Below, in pieces: positions 1 through 8,953 of a stretch of DNA of 32,449 nt. The DNA is taken from the NCBI GenBank assembly GCA_031292755.1, contig JARLGM010000072.1, positions 1 through 32,449 on the forward strand. Reading direction: 5' to 3'. A model generated the notes under the pieces. It saw only the letters and a program-made list of their open reading frames with translations, had not been told where the DNA came from and did not search any database. This DNA comes from Candidatus Sulfopaludibacter sp. Lineage in GTDB: Bacteria; Acidobacteriota; Terriglobia; Bryobacterales; Bryobacteraceae. Every line of letters begins with the position of its first letter. Position 1 is the stretch's first letter. Made by a program: the position numbers and the translations under genes.

Positions 1-54
1 AAGCTCGGCTTCACTCTGGCTCCCCTGCAGGCGTCGGGCGAGTTTGTTTCTTAG
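1..54 (+). CDS. possible C-terminal end of an upstream gene (partial)
   Basis: Frame 1 of the + strand is open from the window edge to a TAG at 52-54. It encodes about 17 residues with GC-rich third positions, ending in Gly-Glu-Phe-Val-Ser. This could be the tail of a gene running in from the left, convergent with the receptor at 152. The inverted repeat just after it would suit a shared terminator. Seventeen codons are too few to name a product, and the frame could be open by chance. Confidence 0.25.
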   Translation, partial: KLGFTLAPLQASGEFVS

Positions 55-72
55 GCACAGAGAACACGAAGA

Positions 73-115
73 AAGCACGGAGAACTCCAAAATAATTCCG
101 ATTTTCTCCGTGCTT
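73..115. terminator. inverted repeat, candidate bidirectional terminator built on CACGGAG units
   Basis: A perfect 12-bp inverted repeat has its left arm at 73-84 (AAGCACGGAGAA) and its right arm at 104-115, separated by 19 AT-rich bases. The unit CACGGAG occurs at 76-82 on the + strand and three times on the - strand (106-112, 117-123, 134-140). The element lies between a possible + strand gene end and the stop of the - strand receptor gene, so a shared terminator is plausible. There is no clean T-run, so it may instead be a dispersed repeat copy. Confidence 0.45.
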
Positions 116-151
116 GCTCCGTGTCCTTCGTTACTCCGTGGTGAAGCGAAG

Positions 152-3100
152 TTAGAACTGGAAGCGTAAGCCTACTTGCATGCGGCGAGCCTGGGTTCCA
201 TCCGGGAATCCGCCGTCCGCCGAGGGGATGTAGAGCTTTGACGGTGTCGGGGTGAGGACCCCTTTGGCTTCGGTAAACGCCTGACTGCTCGAATAGCTGG
301 TAGCTGACCAGGTATTCGCCAGATTGAACACGTCAAAGGTCAGACTCAGGGTGTAACGCTCCTTGATTGCCAACATCTTGCTCAGCCGGGCATCGGCACG
401 GTACGACGCGGGCAGGTAGTAGCCGTTGTAAACCATCCACGGTACCCGGTAACTGAAGCCCGATCCGGTAATGCTGTAGTTGCTGAACATGCCGGGAACC
501 GGCGTATCGGTCACGTTGATGGTGTCGCTGCCGTACGGATGGCCGCTCGCCATGCTGGTGATAGAACTGAGCTGCCAGCCATTCACCAGGTACCGCGAGA
601 GCGCATCCGTGCGGTGAGTGAAGACAGGCTGCCAGACCCAGTTCAATACGAAGCGATGCCGTTGGTCCAGCGTGCCGTTGCCCTTATCGGCCTTGTAATT
701 GCCGTTGTAGAGCCAATAATTGGCGTTGCTCAGAAACAGGTTGTTGGTGCTCTCCCCGTAGCTCTGGCCGTCATCGATTTCGTGCGACCAGGTGTAAGCG
801 ACGTGCGCCTGCAATCCGTGCGCGAACCGCTTGTTGACCTGCACAGCCAGCCCGTTGTAGTAGCTGTTCACACCGTTTTCGTCGTAGTAGATGCCGCCGT
901 AACGGGTGTCGGGGCGGGTGCCCACGTAAACCGGAGTCGTATAGTTGAACGCCGGGCTACCGTTGACGTCATTCACAGTGTAAGTGAAGTTAGTCGTGGT
1001 AGTGGGCAGGTTCAAATCGCGAACGCCATAAAGCTGCACACCGCGGCTCCAGATGTACGAAACGTTGATCGAGATATCGCTGCTGAGCTGGCGCTGGATG
1101 CCGATATTGCCCTGTTCGGAATACGGCGTCTTAAGATTGGGCGCCAGGAACTGGAGGCTGGCTGCCGCGATACTGGCACCGGCCGGCTGAGTGGCCAGCG
1201 GGTTGGGAAACACCGGTCCGGCCGCGAGTTGGGGCGCCGTAGTGGCGTTCAGCGTGACGCCGGTCTGGTAGACGCCGTTGCCGGTGGTGAACAGATTGTC
1301 GATGGTGCCGCCCTGGAATCGTCCATAGAACATGCCGTAGCCGGCTTGCAGCACCGTCTTGTCGTTCAGCCGGTATGTCAGACCCAGCCGCGGCGCCAGA
1401 TTCGTGGTGGGCGATGGCACGTGGCAGGTGCCGGGGTAGTTCTGATTGCAGACCGAAGGCTGCGGCATGCTGGCGTATTCGTAACGGGCGCCGTACATCG
1501 CGGTCAGCCGGTCGTTGATGCGCCACTGGTCCTGCAGATAGAAGCCGTTGTCGCCAATCCGGTAACTGATGGCGCCATTGCCGTAAGTTTGTACATACCG
1601 CTGCCAGTTCTTGGCGCCGGTGGTATTACCGCTGTAGTCCAACGCGAAAGCGTTCACCGTTTGATAGGTGTAGCTGCCAAACGCGTTGCTGATGTAGTAT
1701 ACGTAGTCGCGCGTGGTCGCGATGTCCGCGCCGAACTTGATGGTGTGCGCGCCTTTGGTCCAGGTGGCGTTGTCCTGGAACTGGTAGCGGGTTTCCATGG
1801 GCTCGATGCGCGGCAGGTAGCTGGCGGGTCCGATGGTAGTGCCGTTTACCGATACCTGCAAATATCCCAGACCCTGCCCCAGCTCCGACTGGTCGAATCC
1901 GTCCCATTGCCGGTCTGTCGCCACGCCGAAGCGAAACTCATTTACAAAAGTGGCAGTAGGAATGAACGTCCAGGCGGCGTGCCCGTTGCGGACGGTCACC
2001 GCATCATCTCCGTTGCCATTCAGCGCCGAGCCGGTGGTAGAGGATGCGCTGGTCTGGATGCCGTTAGGCGACATATGGTGGAGGAAGTTGAAGCTCGCGG
2101 TCAGGGCGTTGCGGTCGTTCAGGTGATAATCCAGCTTGGCCAGGTACAATTCCTGGCCCAAGGTGCGCGGAATCGATCCGAAGAAGCGGGGTAGCAGCGC
2201 GTTAATGGCGTTACACTGCGCGGGCGTCGCCGCAGCCACCGTAGAAGTTCCGGTGCCGCAGCCGATCCAGGTCTGCGTGGTGGGGTTCACAGCGACGGTA
2301 TTGATGCTGTCCACCATGGGAAAGTTCCGGCGCGTGACTTCCGTGCTCAGGAAGAAGAAGAGCTTGTCCCTCTGAATGGGTCCGCCGAGTGTGGCGCCGC
2401 CCTGGTTGCGCTTCTCCGAAGGGACAAAGCTGGCGAACGGGTCACGGGCGTCGAATCCAGTGCTGCGGTAAAACCAGAAGCCTCCGCCGTGGAACGCGTT
2501 GCTGCCGCTCTTGGTAACCGTGTTAACGATCCCGCCCATGGCCCGTCCATATTCGGGGGAGTAGTTCGAGGAAACCACCTGAAATTCCTGCACCGCGTCC
2601 TGCGAGATCTGCGCGGCGATGCGCGTCCGGCCCGCGTTCTCGTTGTAAAACTGCTCGGTGGTGTCGGTGCCGTCCACCAGGAATGAATTCTGTCCCGCCA
2701 CACCGCGGAAACTGAGCAGACCATAGGTGCCGTCGTTGCTGACGCCCGGCGTCAACAGCGCAAAGGAGTCTACGCGCCGTCCGTTGATCGGCAGTTCCTG
2801 AATCTGGCGGCTATCCACCACGTCCGATAACTCGGTCTTGGTGTCTTCCACCAGGGGAGCCGTGGCGCTGACCTCAACCTGCGTGGACGTCTGTCCCACC
2901 ACCAGGTTCGCGTGCAAATCCAAATCCTGGCCCACCTGAAGAACCAGATCCTTAGCCAGGTAGTCGGCGAAACCGCCGGCGCTTACCTTTACCTGGTAGC
3001 CGGGCCCCGGTGCGAGCACGGGAGCCGCAAAAATGCCTTCCGCATTGGTGGTGACCGTGCGAATCAGCCCTTGCGAGTCGCTGGAAATCACCACTCTGGC

Positions 3101-3226
3101 ATTTGGCACACTGGCACCGCTCTGGTCTTTGACTACACCCGAAATTCCGGCAACTCCGGCGGATTGCGCGAACAACGGCGCGGACACGAGCAGCAGGAGC
3201 GCTGCGACATACTTCACCTTCGTCAT
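152..3226 (-). CDS. Oar-like TonB-dependent outer membrane receptor 1
   Basis: Outer membrane beta-barrel of about 1,024 residues, expected to import an unknown substrate using TonB energy. In order: a signal peptide (hydrophobic run about residues 5-20, ending Leu-Phe-Ala-Gln), a carboxypeptidase-regulatory-like beta-sandwich (about 25-115, starting GISGVVKDQSG), a TonB plug (about 125-250, with ELPINGR and VDGTDTTE), then the barrel ending in a terminal Phe (RFQF), the usual BAM recognition end. The start was set at the ATG at 3226: it has GGAGG eight bases upstream and gives a normal signal peptide. The ATG at 3241 is also in frame but has no such site. A TATAAT box lies about 47 bases upstream. 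No SusD-like or TonB gene lies beside it, so the substrate cannot be inferred. Confidence 0.93.
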   Translation of the reverse strand: MTKVKYVAALLLLVSAPLFAQSAGVAGISGVVKDQSGASVPNARVVISSDSQGLIRTVTTNAEGIFAAPVLAPGPGYQVKVSAGGFADYLAKDLVLQVGQDLDLHANLVVGQTSTQVEVSATAPLVEDTKTELSDVVDSRQIQELPINGRRVDSFALLTPGVSNDGTYGLLSFRGVAGQNSFLVDGTDTTEQFYNENAGRTRIAAQISQDAVQEFQVVSSNYSPEYGRAMGGIVNTVTKSGSNAFHGGGFWFYRSTGFDARDPFASFVPSEKRNQGGATLGGPIQRDKLFFFLSTEVTRRNFPMVDSINTVAVNPTTQTWIGCGTGTSTVAAATPAQCNAINALLPRFFGSIPRTLGQELYLAKLDYHLNDRNALTASFNFLHHMSPNGIQTSASSTTGSALNGNGDDAVTVRNGHAAWTFIPTATFVNEFRFGVATDRQWDGFDQSELGQGLGYLQVSVNGTTIGPASYLPRIEPMETRYQFQDNATWTKGAHTIKFGADIATTRDYVYYISNAFGSYTYQTVNAFALDYSGNTTGAKNWQRYVQTYGNGAISYRIGDNGFYLQDQWRINDRLTAMYGARYEYASMPQPSVCNQNYPGTCHVPSPTTNLAPRLGLTYRLNDKTVLQAGYGMFYGRFQGGTIDNLFTTGNGVYQTGVTLNATTAPQLAAGPVFPNPLATQPAGASIAAASLQFLAPNLKTPYSEQGNIGIQRQLSSDISINVSYIWSRGVQLYGVRDLNLPTTTTNFTYTVNDVNGSPAFNYTTPVYVGTRPDTRYGGIYYDENGVNSYYNGLAVQVNKRFAHGLQAHVAYTWSHEIDDGQSYGESTNNLFLSNANYWLYNGNYKADKGNGTLDQRHRFVLNWVWQPVFTHRTDALSRYLVNGWQLSSITSMASGHPYGSDTINVTDTPVPGMFSNYSITGSGFSYRVPWMVYNGYYLPASYRADARLSKMLAIKERYTLSLTFDVFNLANTWSATSYSSSQAFTEAKGVLTPTPSKLYIPSADGGFPDGTQARRMQVGLRFQF

Positions 3227-3272
3227 CGACAAAACCTCCATACTTTTCGGTACACTGAGACCTTTTTAGCTG

Positions 3273-3278
3273 ATTATA
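3273..3278 (-). promoter_or_regulatory. candidate -10 box for receptor 1
   Basis: On the minus strand 3278-3273 reads TATAAT, a perfect -10 match, 47 bases upstream of the chosen receptor start. It lies in a notably AT-rich gap (about 3242-3360) within GC-rich sequence. No good -35 hexamer sits 16-18 bases upstream (the 17-base spacing gives TGTATT), so an activator or a non-standard -35 would be needed. The rest of the 3242-3441 gap shows no further gene. Confidence 0.45.
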
Positions 3279-3441
3279 ACGTAGGGTTCGACAACAATAC
3301 ACACTTTTGGGTATTTTTATACGTTTTTGAAATGATATCGTAAGTTAATTGAAATGAAGGGCTTCGAGGAAGCAGGCGGCGGTCTGCATGAGCGCTAATT
3401 CGTCAGAAAATCCCCACCGGCGATGGCGGCCGCTTCGTGTT

Positions 3442-3621
3442 TTAGAGAAGGCGCCTGCTCGCATAGAACCGCTTGCCGCAGGCTCTGCAATGCCGCGGCA
3501 AGCGATTCAATTGCCGCATCGCGCAATCCAGAAACCCGCGAGGCCGAGACTGCACGATATCCTTGCCGAAGCAGCGCGGGCAGCGCAGTTCGCCGGGCTT
3601 GATCTCGATCTGTTGATTCAC
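3442..3621 (-). CDS. small zinc-ribbon protein, 59 aa
   Basis: A short protein with two Cys pairs, CPRC near residues 14-17 and CRAC at 45-48, followed by Gly-Lys-Arg-Phe-Tyr. The link between them is basic and contains Arg-Gly-Phe-Leu-Asp and Arg-Leu-Pro-Arg-His. This is a one-knuckle-pair zinc ribbon, a kind of small protein I recognise as common in Acidobacteriota; its function is unknown and nucleic-acid or protein binding is only a guess. The start is the GTG at 3621, giving Val/Met-Asn-Gln-Gln; a TTG two codons earlier is possible. The - strand frame stays open much further upstream, but that part is antisense to proline dehydrogenase and has no family character. The protein ends at TAA 3442-3444 and is divergent from the dehydrogenase, with about 63 bases between starts. 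Confidence 0.7.
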   Translation of the reverse strand: MNQQIEIKPGELRCPRCFGKDIVQSRPRGFLDCAMRQLNRLPRHCRACGKRFYASRRLL

Positions 3622-3684
3622 CTTCAATGGAGTCAGTCTATCAAGGATTCGACCAGCCCGATTCACGGTGTTAGGCTGGAGTTC

Positions 3685-4593
3685 GTGCGCAGCTTCTTCC
3701 TGTTTCTTTCCCGGCTCAAGGTTTTGCGAAGATGGTTGGAAACCTCTTCCCCCGCGCGGCGTCTCTCCACCCGGTTCGTGGCTGGAGAAACCCTTGAAGA
3801 CGCCATCGCCGTGTGCCGCCGCCTGAATGCCGAAGGCATCGCCGTGACGCTCGATCACCTGGGCGAAAGCGTCACCTCGCTGGCCGAAGCGGCGGAAGCT
3901 CGCGATGTCTATCTGCGCACGCAAGCCGCCATTCAGGAAAACGGAATTCAGGGTAACGTCTCGCTGAAGCTGACGCAGTTCGGGCTCGACCTTTCGGAGG
4001 CGGAATGCCGCGCCAATGTGGCGCAACTGGTACGTCACGCCGCCGAAGCGGGCAGTTTCGTCCGGGTAGACATGGAATCCAGCGAGTACACCGATCGCAC
4101 GCTCCTACTGGTCCGCGATCTGCACCGCGAGTTCGGCTGCGTGGGCATCGTCATCCAGGCGTATCTTTATCGCAGCAAGGCGGATATCGAGGAACTGTGC
4201 ACCCGCAAAATCCGCGTTCGCCTGTGCAAGGGAGCCTACCTGGAACCGGCCGGCGCGGCCTTCCCCAAAAAAGCCGACGTGGATCGCAATTTCGTGGAGC
4301 TGGCCCGCATTCTGCTGGAGCGCGGCGAGTATCCGGCTCTCGCCACCCACGACGAGAGCATGATCGAGGCCGCTAAACTCTTCGCCAACAAACTCCAACT
4401 CCCGCGCGAGGCCTTCGAATTTCAGATGCTCTACGGAATCCGCCGCGACCTGCAGCGTAAACTGGTGGCCGAAGGCTACCGGCTGCGCCTCTACGTACCA
4501 TTCGGCAAGGCGTGGTATCCCTACTACATGCGTCGGCTTGCCGAACGTCCCGCCAATGTCTTCTTCATTTTGCGAAACGTCTTCCGGCAATAA
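3685..4593 (+). CDS. proline dehydrogenase (monofunctional, FAD-dependent)
   Basis: Oxidises L-proline to pyrroline-5-carboxylate, passing electrons from FAD to the respiratory quinone pool. The whole beta/alpha barrel is visible: VTLDHLGESV near the N-terminus, then VSLKLTQFGLD, RVDMESSEY, RVRLCKGAY, ATHDE, FQMLYG, and the C-terminal substrate-binding motif YYMRRLAER (Arg about 283 and 284). The frame is open from 3388 (401 aa), but the first 99 codons show no similarity to the family and lie antisense to the zinc-ribbon gene. The GTG at 3685 gives 302 residues, close to the roughly 307 usual for monofunctional enzymes, and begins Met-Arg-Ser-Phe-Phe as expected. AGG at 3673-3675 could serve as ribosome site. 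No pyrroline-5-carboxylate dehydrogenase partner is in the window. Confidence 0.92.
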   Translation: MRSFFLFLSRLKVLRRWLETSSPARRLSTRFVAGETLEDAIAVCRRLNAEGIAVTLDHLGESVTSLAEAAEARDVYLRTQAAIQENGIQGNVSLKLTQFGLDLSEAECRANVAQLVRHAAEAGSFVRVDMESSEYTDRTLLLVRDLHREFGCVGIVIQAYLYRSKADIEELCTRKIRVRLCKGAYLEPAGAAFPKKADVDRNFVELARILLERGEYPALATHDESMIEAAKLFANKLQLPREAFEFQMLYGIRRDLQRKLVAEGYRLRLYVPFGKAWYPYYMRRLAERPANVFFILRNVFRQ

Positions 4594-4661
4594 TCACGAA
4601 ACAGTTGCGCCCGGCGCAGCTAACTTAGAAACTAATAGCAGGGACAGGGAGTCTATAGGGT

Positions 4662-5117
4662 ATGCGGTACTGGGCCTACTTCAGCGCCAAGTTGATTGTT
4701 GCCGGTGGAGTGTTGTATGGCCTGTTGCTGCTGTTGAGCGGGCTCCTTCCCGAGGAAACCAGGCTCAACGAGTACGACGCCTTCCGGAACGGCCCTCTCC
4801 GCCTGGTGAACAACCTTGCGTTCATGGGCTGGTTCCTGTTGTGCGCCGGTGTCCTTTACCTGATTATTCGCGATCAACGCTACCGCTGCCGGGTGTGCCT
4901 GCGCCGCCTGCGCATGCCGATCGAAACCGGATCGTGGGGGCAGATGCTGCAACTCGGCCGGCCGCGCATCGAATATATCTGCCCCTACGGCCACGGCACA
5001 TTAAAGGCAGAAGAATTGCAGATATCCGGGCTGGCGAACCCGGAATGGACACCGCATTCCGACGATATGTGGGACGAACTCTACGCCGCCAGCAAGGAAC
5101 CCGGCGACCAGCCGTGA
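4662..5117 (+). CDS. two-TM membrane protein with Cys/His cluster, unknown function
   Basis: 151 residues. Two hydrophobic helices (about 8-29 and 51-69) are separated by an acidic loop. They are followed by a soluble tail with C76-x2-C79 and C107-x3-H111, which could bind a metal in zinc-ribbon fashion. The start ATG has GGGAG-like sequence about 10 bases upstream (CAGGGAGTC). It overlaps the next gene by four bases (GTGA), so the two are translationally coupled. I know no function. Its position before a peptidoglycan synthase suggests an envelope role, which is inference only. Confidence 0.8.
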   Translation: MRYWAYFSAKLIVAGGVLYGLLLLLSGLLPEETRLNEYDAFRNGPLRLVNNLAFMGWFLLCAGVLYLIIRDQRYRCRVCLRRLRMPIETGSWGQMLQLGRPRIEYICPYGHGTLKAEELQISGLANPEWTPHSDDMWDELYAASKEPGDQP

Positions 5118-5461
5118 CCGCGGTGCCGCGCTGGCGCATTGCGGCAGGCATCGCGGTACTGGTGGCGATGGCCGGCCTTCTGGGAGTCTTCACCCCCATT
5201 TATTTTCACAACCTGCAATTGCAGAATTTCGTGGGCGGCCTGACACAAGCTGTGGACAGCCAGCACAGTCCGGACGCCCAACTGCGCGCTCAAATCCTCC
5301 AAAGGGCACATACGCTTGGACTTCCGGTGACGGAAGACAACGTGCAAATCTCCCGTTCTCCGGGCACTCTGCGCATCGATGTGCGTTACCTGGTCCCGGT
5401 GCAATTACCGGGTTACGCCGTGAATCTCCACTTTTACCCCGGCGCCGGCAGCCGTCCGTAG
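5114..5461 (+). CDS. small single-TM protein (DUF4845-like), unknown function
   Basis: 115 residues starting at GTG 5114, which overlaps the previous stop codon (GTGA). The frame is open far upstream (from 4538), but that part overlaps the preceding gene, so it is not the start. One membrane helix (about 8-27, Ile-Ala-Val-Leu-Val-Ala-Met-Ala-Gly-Leu-Leu) is followed by a short extracytoplasmic domain rich in charged and polar residues with a beta-strand-like end (Ile-Asp-Val-Arg-Tyr). The layout resembles DUF4845-type proteins, but that match is by eye. It sits 39 bases before the PBP gene and probably shares its transcript. Confidence 0.75.
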   Translation: MTAVPRWRIAAGIAVLVAMAGLLGVFTPIYFHNLQLQNFVGGLTQAVDSQHSPDAQLRAQILQRAHTLGLPVTEDNVQISRSPGTLRIDVRYLVPVQLPGYAVNLHFYPGAGSRP

Positions 5462-5500
5462 GCTGGAGCCTGGCCGCGGCCGTAGGGAGCCGTCCAATCC

Positions 5501-8119
5501 ATGCGAGAATTGAATTTAGTGCCCAAGACCGCCACCAAGAGGGAAATGAGGGTTCGAATTCCGCGGAATGCGCGCCTGGCGCGCTTCTTCATGGGCCGGA
5601 CCGGCCGTATTCTGGTTTTCTCCTCGTCGATCCTTCTCATCGCGGGCATCTGCGTTTTCCTGTACTTCTACAACAAGTACGCCAGCGTCATCGACGAGAA
5701 GCTGAAAGCCGGCGTCTTCGCAAATACGGCCAAAATCTATGCGGCGCCGGAATCTGTGGCGGTGGGCGACCCCGGCGAACCCGAACGGATCGCCTCCGAA
5801 CTGCGCCGCAGCGGATACAGCGAATCCCGCGACAATCCCATCGGCTCTTACCAGATCCACTTGAATGCCATCGAGATTTTCCCGGGCAAGGAATCTTACT
5901 TCGACCAGGAAGCCGGACTCATCAAGTTTACAGACGGCAAGATTTCACAGATTGTCTCGCTCCAGGACAATACCGTTCGCGGCTTCTACCAACTGGAACC
6001 CAAACTCATCACCAATGTTTCCGGCAGTAACCGGGAAAAGCGGAGGCTGGTGAAGTTTCAGGATGTTCCGCTGGTGCTGGTGCAGGCGGTCACTTCGGCG
6101 GAAGACAAACGCTTCTTCCAGCACTCCGGCTTCGACCCCATCCGCATCGTCAAAGCCGTGTATGTGGACCTGAAGGAGGGGCGCAAAGACCAGGGCGCTT
6201 CCACGCTCAGCATGCAACTCGCCCGCAACATCTGGCTGGATCAGGGCAAGCGCTGGACGCGTAAATTCTCCGAGGTGATCATCACTCTGCAACTGGAGCA
6301 GAAGCTGAGCAAAGAGCAGATCTTCGAAGACTACGCCAACATGATCTACCTGGGTTCGCGCGGTTCGTTCCGGATCCACGGATTTGGCGAGGCGGCCGAA
6401 GCCTTCCTGGGCAAGGATCTCAGCCAGATCACCCTGCCGGAAGCGGCGGAACTGGCGGGCATGATCCAGAATCCGGCGCACTACGATCCGTACCGCCATC
6501 CCGACCGTACCAAGGAACGCCGCAACGTGGTTCTGGGGCTGATGCGCCAGAACGGCTTCGTCAACGATCGCGATTACGCCCTGGCCGTTGACGCGCCCAT
6601 GACCGTGCCCCGGGGCGCCGCCCAATCGGCGGAAGCGCCTTACTTCGCGGATCTGGTCAACGACTCCCTGCAAAGCAAATTTCAGGACGAAGATTTCGCC
6701 AGTAATGCGAGCCGCATCTACACCACGCTGGATCTTCGCCTGCAGCGCGCCGCCAGCGACGCCGTGCAAAAGGGCATGGTGCTGGTGGACGAGCAGATCA
6801 AAAAACAGCGCCGTTTCCACGGCGTGAAGAACGTTCCCGAACCGCAGGTGGCGCTGGTAGCCATCGATCCCCACAGTGGCGCCGTGAAAGCCCTGGTGGG
6901 CGGCCGCAGCTACGGCATGAGCCAGCTCGACCACGTCCTGCGCCGGCGGCAGCCGGGCTCCATTTTCAAACCGTTCGTGTATGCCGCGGCCCTGGATACC
7001 GGCGTGGAGGGAAGTCCGCACGTCCTGACCCCCAGCACGATCGTCAACGATGAACCCACTACATTTTATTTCCAGGACATTCCTCCCTACTCGCCCAGCA
7101 ATTTCGAGAAGAAGTTTTATGGGCCGGTGACGCTGCGCGAGGCCCTGGCACATTCGCTGAACGTGGCCACGGTCAAAGTGGCCGAGATGGTGGGATACCA
7201 ATCGGTGGTGGACATGGCCAACCGCGCGGGCATGAACTATCACATCAAGCCGACTCCCTCGGTGGCCCTGGGATCGTACGACATCACGCCCATGGAAGCC
7301 GTAGGCGCCTACACCATGTTTGCCAACGAGGGCCGCTACGTCCACCCGGAATTCCTCACCCTGGTGCGCGATCACGACGGCCGTACCATGTACAAGGCGA
7401 AGCAGCAGGATAAGCAGGTGCTGGACCCGCGCGTGGCCTACCTGATGACCAGCCTGATGCAGGAAGTGATGCGCAGCGGCACGGCGAGCGGAGAGCGCGC
7501 GAAGTACGGATTCAACGTGCCCGCCGCCGGCAAGACCGGAACCTCGCGCGACGGCTGGTTCGCCGGGTATACCTCGGAACTGTTGTGCGTGGTGTGGGTG
7601 GGGTTCGACGATAGCAGCGATCTGGACCTGCAAGGGGCCTACTCAGCCGCACCCATCTGGATGGAGTTCATGAAGAAGGCGCTGGATTATCGCGAGTATC
7701 GCGATACCAGGGAATTCCGCGTTCCCGACGGCATCGTCACCATCGATATCGACCCGCTGTCCGGTATGCCCGCCACGCCCGCCTGCCCCAAAACGCGGCC
7801 GGAAGTCTACATCGCCGGCACCGAGCCGCAGGGCGTCTGCCCGCTGCATGGGGGCCGTCCCGGAGTGACCAACGTGGCCGGCTGGGACACCGCGCCGCCG
7901 GCCGCCACGCCCGCCAACCCCTCCGCACCGGCCGCGGATAGCGCCCCGCGTGTGACCGGCGCGACAGGCGATGGACAGGTGCAGCCGGGAGCCGTGGCGC
8001 GCCGCGCCGCGCGCCAGATTCCGCCCGAAACCGCCCAGAGCGATCCCACCAAGCCCGACGCATCCAAGAAGGAGCAAAAACCGGGGATTCTCCACCGCCT
8101 GCTGAAAGTGTTTAAATAG
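5501..8119 (+). CDS. PBP1B-type bifunctional peptidoglycan synthase (class A PBP)
   Basis: Polymerises lipid II into glycan strands and cross-links the peptides in the periplasm. Cytoplasmic basic tail (1-35), one membrane anchor (about 37-57), then a UB2H-like domain (about 75-150, starting KIYAAPESV), the feature that points to PBP1B over PBP1A. The GT51 transglycosylase follows (about 165-345), with EDKRFF (catalytic Glu201) and QGASTLSMQLARN from 231. The transpeptidase has S487-x-x-K490, S552-L-N554 and K678-T-G680. Two Cys (762, 780) lie in a short C-terminal motif, after which comes an Ala/Pro-rich tail (about 795-872) likely to be disordered. 872 aa is usual for the class. A GGGAG site precedes the ATG. 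Two exported TPR proteins follow closely. Confidence 0.95.
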   Translation: MRELNLVPKTATKREMRVRIPRNARLARFFMGRTGRILVFSSSILLIAGICVFLYFYNKYASVIDEKLKAGVFANTAKIYAAPESVAVGDPGEPERIASELRRSGYSESRDNPIGSYQIHLNAIEIFPGKESYFDQEAGLIKFTDGKISQIVSLQDNTVRGFYQLEPKLITNVSGSNREKRRLVKFQDVPLVLVQAVTSAEDKRFFQHSGFDPIRIVKAVYVDLKEGRKDQGASTLSMQLARNIWLDQGKRWTRKFSEVIITLQLEQKLSKEQIFEDYANMIYLGSRGSFRIHGFGEAAEAFLGKDLSQITLPEAAELAGMIQNPAHYDPYRHPDRTKERRNVVLGLMRQNGFVNDRDYALAVDAPMTVPRGAAQSAEAPYFADLVNDSLQSKFQDEDFASNASRIYTTLDLRLQRAASDAVQKGMVLVDEQIKKQRRFHGVKNVPEPQVALVAIDPHSGAVKALVGGRSYGMSQLDHVLRRRQPGSIFKPFVYAAALDTGVEGSPHVLTPSTIVNDEPTTFYFQDIPPYSPSNFEKKFYGPVTLREALAHSLNVATVKVAEMVGYQSVVDMANRAGMNYHIKPTPSVALGSYDITPMEAVGAYTMFANEGRYVHPEFLTLVRDHDGRTMYKAKQQDKQVLDPRVAYLMTSLMQEVMRSGTASGERAKYGFNVPAAGKTGTSRDGWFAGYTSELLCVVWVGFDDSSDLDLQGAYSAAPIWMEFMKKALDYREYRDTREFRVPDGIVTIDIDPLSGMPATPACPKTRPEVYIAGTEPQGVCPLHGGRPGVTNVAGWDTAPPAATPANPSAPAADSAPRVTGATGDGQVQPGAVARRAARQIPPETAQSDPTKPDASKKEQKPGILHRLLKVFK

Positions 8120-8137
8120 GGTAGATAGGGGGCAGAT

Positions 8138-8953
8138 ATGGTTCACCGACCTGTTGCCGTCATCATCCTGGCGGGCGTGAGTTCCGCATGGGCGCTGGCC
8201 CAGACCGCCAATCCACCCAAAACCAATGCCATGCTGGACGCGACTCGCACTTCCGCGCCAGCGGCCGTCGCGCCTCAGGCGGAGGTCTCAACGCCTTTGT
8301 CTATCGAGCAGCGCGGGGATATCCTGATGGCGCGCAAGCAATATCGCGAAGCCATCGACATGTTTCGCTCCGGTTCGGTCAAAGACCCCGTGCTGTGGAA
8401 CAAAGAAGGCATCGCCTACCATCAACTCACCCAACTCGGCAGTGCGCGCAAGATGTACGAGCAGGCCCTCAAGCTGAAGCCCGACTACGTGGAGGCGATG
8501 AATAATCTCGGCACCATCTATTACGCGCAGCGCAGTTTTCGACGGGCCATCAGTTGGTACAACAAAGCGCTCAAACTCTCCGCGGGCGAGCCGAAGTCTG
8601 CTTCTATTTACATGAACCTGGGCACGGCGGAGTTCGGACGCAAGAAGTACGAACAGGCCACGACCGCTTACCAGATGGCGCTCAAGATCGATCCGGACGT
8701 GTTTGAGCATCACGGCAATTTCGGCGTCATGCTGGAAGAGCACAGCGTTCAGGAGCGCGCCAAGTATCACTATTACCTGGCCAAGATCTACGCAAAAGGC
8801 GGGCGAAACGAACTGGCGATGCAGTATCTGCGGAAAGCCCTGGAAGAAGGCTTCAAGGAGAAAGACAAGCTGAATAAGGACCCGGAATTCGCCGGCATCC
8901 GCGATCTGCCGGAATTCAAGCAACTGCTGGCCTCGGACCCGCGTGTATTGTAA
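8138..8953 (+). CDS. exported TPR-repeat protein
   Basis: 271 residues. A signal peptide (about 1-22, ending Trp-Ala-Leu-Ala-Gln) is followed by a low-complexity Ala/Thr/Pro linker and then about five TPR units between residues 57 and 245, e.g. YEQALKLKPDYVEAMNNLG and YQMALKIDPDVFEHHGNFG. The C-terminus (KDPEFAGIRDLPEFKQLL) is the capping motif common in such proteins. A GGGGG site lies six bases before the ATG. It starts 18 bases after the PBP gene and overlaps the next gene. TPRs mediate protein contacts, so a scaffold for the PBP machinery is possible but unproven. Confidence 0.85.
   Translation: MVHRPVAVIILAGVSSAWALAQTANPPKTNAMLDATRTSAPAAVAPQAEVSTPLSIEQRGDILMARKQYREAIDMFRSGSVKDPVLWNKEGIAYHQLTQLGSARKMYEQALKLKPDYVEAMNNLGTIYYAQRSFRRAISWYNKALKLSAGEPKSASIYMNLGTAEFGRKKYEQATTAYQMALKIDPDVFEHHGNFGVMLEEHSVQERAKYHYYLAKIYAKGGRNELAMQYLRKALEEGFKEKDKLNKDPEFAGIRDLPEFKQLLASDPRVL

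Noticed and set aside
3388..3684. N-terminal 99 codons of a 401-residue proline dehydrogenase
   Set aside because: No similarity to the enzyme family, and the minus strand carries a better-supported zinc-ribbon gene.
4603..4621. Terminator hairpin after proline dehydrogenase (TGCGC-CCG-GCGCA)
   Set aside because: The stem is only five base pairs and no T-run follows, so the support is too weak.
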